Both the position numbers and the translations under genes were made by a program. The notes under the pieces are model-generated. The model was not told the origin of the DNA and did no database searches. It was given only the letters and a program-made list of their open reading frames with translations. From Pseudomonadota bacterium (GTDB taxonomy: Bacteria; Pseudomonadota; Alphaproteobacteria; Caulobacterales; Caulobacteraceae): a stretch of DNA of 6,599 nt. The stretch's first letter is position 1; the number at the start of each line of letters is the position of its first letter. Below are positions 5,305 through 6,599 of this stretch, in pieces. The stretch is from positions 1-6,599 of the forward strand of contig JAEXJH010000172.1 of NCBI GenBank assembly GCA_023445955.1, given 5' to 3'.

Positions 5305-5691
5305 ATGATCGAATCCCTGCCCCGACGCGAACGCGAGGTCTTCGAGACCCTGTGTCGCCTGGAGACCGGCGCCGTCGCCAATGTGCGCGACGCGCTGTCC
5401 GACCCAATCAGCGACTCGGCCATCCGCACCATGCTCTCGCGCCTCGAGGCCAAGGGCCTGGTCGAGCGCGAAGCGGGTCCCGACGGTTTCGTCTACCGTC
5501 CCGCCTCGCGCCCCGAGGCCGTCGCCGCCAGCGCGTTGAAGCGGGTGATCGACACCTTCTTCGCCGGCTCGGCCGCCAGCGCCGCCACCGCCCTGCTGGG
5601 TCTCGGCCAGAAGCTGACCACCGAGGAAGCCGCCGCCTTGGAACGGGTCATCGATCAGGCTGTGGAGCGGCCCATGGGAGAAGAGTCATGA
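5305..5691 (+). CDS. BlaI/MecI/CopY-family transcriptional repressor
   Basis: A 128-aa protein, the family's normal length. Residues 1-70 form a winged helix: LPRREREVFETLCRLETG (5-22), a recognition-helix region SDSAIRTMLSRLEAKGLVER (36-55) close to the family consensus, and a wing ending in FVYRPA (62-67). Residues 72-120 are helical and should form the dimerisation domain (SALKRVIDTFF, then LTTEEAAALERVIDQAV). Family members bind dyads as dimers and are inactivated when a partner BlaR1-type membrane protease is triggered. The start is supported by GGAAG (5295-5299), 5 bases upstream, and by the match of the N-terminus to the family. The stop overlaps the next gene's start (ATGA, 5688-5691). 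Tandem operators upstream imply autorepression. Whether it controls a beta-lactamase, a cell-envelope gene or something else is not shown here. Confidence 0.9.
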   Translation: MIESLPRREREVFETLCRLETGAVANVRDALSDPISDSAIRTMLSRLEAKGLVEREAGPDGFVYRPASRPEAVAASALKRVIDTFFAGSAASAATALLGLGQKLTTEEAAALERVIDQAVERPMGEES

Positions 5692-6599
5692 CTTGGACGC
5701 TGCTCCTCTCGCTGCTGGTCAAGTCCAGCGTCATCGCCGGCGCGGGCCTGGCCTGCGCCCGCTTCCTGGCCCAGCGCCCGGCCGACCGCGTGGACATCCT
5801 GCGCGCCACGGTCTGCCTGCTGCTGGCCATTCCCGTGATCATGAACGTGCTGCCGGCCCTGGACCTCGCCCTGCTGCCGCCCATCGCGCCCTATTTCCCG
5901 GTGGAAGGCGCGACCCTGGCCGCCAACGCCGGTCCGGCCACCCCGGCCCCGTCATGGCCAAACTCGGCTCAGCTGGTCGGCGGCCTGTGGGTCCTGGGCG
6001 TCGTGGCTGTGGCCGGCCAGCTGCTGCTGGGTCTGCTGACCCTCGACCGCTGGACCCGCCAGGGCCGCGCTGTGGAGCAACAGGACTGGCTGGAACCCCT
6101 GGAACAGCTCTCGCCCGAAGAAGACCGCCCCCGCCTGATCGCCAGCGAGCGCATCGCCAGCCCGCTCAGCTGGGGCGTCGCGCCGGGCTTTATCGTCGTC
6201 GACCCCGCCAGCCTGGACGAGCGGCAGGCCGCTCGCGCCATCCTGGCCCACGAACTGGCCCACCTGCGCCGCCAGGACTGGATCTTCCTGATCCTGTCGC
6301 GCCTCGCTCTGGCCGTCTTCTGGTTCAACCCGCTGGTCTGGCGCCTGCACGCGACGCTGGCCGAGCGCTCGGAAGAGACCGCCGACGCCATCGCGCTCGA
6401 GACGGTCGACCGCACCCTCTACGCCCGGACGCTGGTGCGTCTGGCCGCCCATCCCACCGCCCGCCTGGCCGGCCCTCAGCCCGCAACCGCGATGGCCGCC
6501 AGCGCCCGCACGCTGAAGACAAGGATCGCCCACATCATGACCACCAACGCCGCCCGCCGCCGTCCGCTGACCGTCGCCCTGAGCGTCGTCGCCCTGGCC
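5688..6599 (+). CDS. BlaR1-type M56 membrane metalloprotease, 3' end outside window
   Basis: The frame is open from the ATG at 5688 to the window end (304 codons) with no stop. Membrane segments are predicted at about residues 4-27, 38-64, 96-119 and 198-215, with another beginning near 293. The zinc-protease signature HELAH is at 188-192 (His188, Glu189, His192) and is followed by ERSEETAD (226-233), whose ExxxD (Glu229-Asp233) supplies the third metal ligand typical of M56 peptidases. SWGVAPGFIVVDP (161-173) before it is also characteristic of the family. In this family the cytosolic metalloprotease domain is activated by an outside sensor and leads to loss of the BlaI repressor. The sensor normally follows the last membrane helix, which is just being entered at the window edge, so the ligand cannot be predicted. 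Its start overlaps the repressor's stop by ATGA, indicating translational coupling. Confidence 0.9.
   Translation, partial: MTWTLLLSLLVKSSVIAGAGLACARFLAQRPADRVDILRATVCLLLAIPVIMNVLPALDLALLPPIAPYFPVEGATLAANAGPATPAPSWPNSAQLVGGLWVLGVVAVAGQLLLGLLTLDRWTRQGRAVEQQDWLEPLEQLSPEEDRPRLIASERIASPLSWGVAPGFIVVDPASLDERQAARAILAHELAHLRRQDWIFLILSRLALAVFWFNPLVWRLHATLAERSEETADAIALETVDRTLYARTLVRLAAHPTARLAGPQPATAMAASARTLKTRIAHIMTTNAARRRPLTVALSVVALA

Noticed and set aside
5310..5314. GAATC (GANTC) CcrM methylation site at the start of the repressor gene
   Set aside because: GANTC sites also occur inside other coding regions of the window, and this one is inside the coding sequence rather than the promoter, so there is no reason to assign a regulatory role.

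Overview
This is a high-GC window with strong GC bias at third codon positions. The gene content and the short -35/-10 spacing of the candidate promoters fit an alphaproteobacterium of the Caulobacter type. That placement is an inference from style and protein families, not from a marker gene. No mobile element, tRNA, rRNA or CRISPR array is visible.

Layout. (1) 1-191, minus strand: the N-terminal part of a ribbon-helix-helix (RHH) protein whose 3' end lies outside the window. (2) 192-490: a 299-base intergenic region packed with inverted repeats. It contains a good intrinsic terminator pointing left (minus strand), a chain of hairpins upstream of it that looks like a small RNA with an exposed CCUCCC segment, and, on the plus-strand side, LacI-type operator-like dyads in front of the next gene. 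(3) 491-2578, plus strand: a two-gene unit. A secreted SGNH/GDSL esterase (XynE-like) is followed after 3 bases by a NodB-type polysaccharide deacetylase that has no signal peptide and is in the same reading frame as the esterase. (4) 2646-4862, plus strand: a secreted dipeptidyl peptidase IV of family S9 with a full set of catalytic and substrate-binding residues, probably translated from a nearly leaderless mRNA. (5) 4863-4997: a strong hairpin and a separate 18-bp near-palindrome. (6) 4998-5204, plus strand: a 68-aa acidic helical protein of unknown function. (7) 5205-6599, plus strand: a BlaI/MecI-family repressor overlapping by ATGA with a BlaR1/M56 membrane metalloprotease that runs off the window. 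Two head-to-tail copies of a BlaI-type operator lie directly upstream, overlapping the likely -10 element.

How the parts work together. The esterase and deacetylase probably remove ester- and N- or O-linked acyl groups from a polysaccharide, perhaps under control of a sugar-responsive LacI-type repressor encoded elsewhere. The peptidase works on proline-containing peptides in the periplasm. The BlaI/M56 pair looks like a self-repressing signal-responsive module in which the membrane protease relieves repression; its C-terminal sensor region and its target genes are beyond the window. The most unusual signals are the minus-strand small-RNA candidate, the tandem BlaI operator, and the signal-less deacetylase fused in frame (but for one stop codon) to a secreted esterase.
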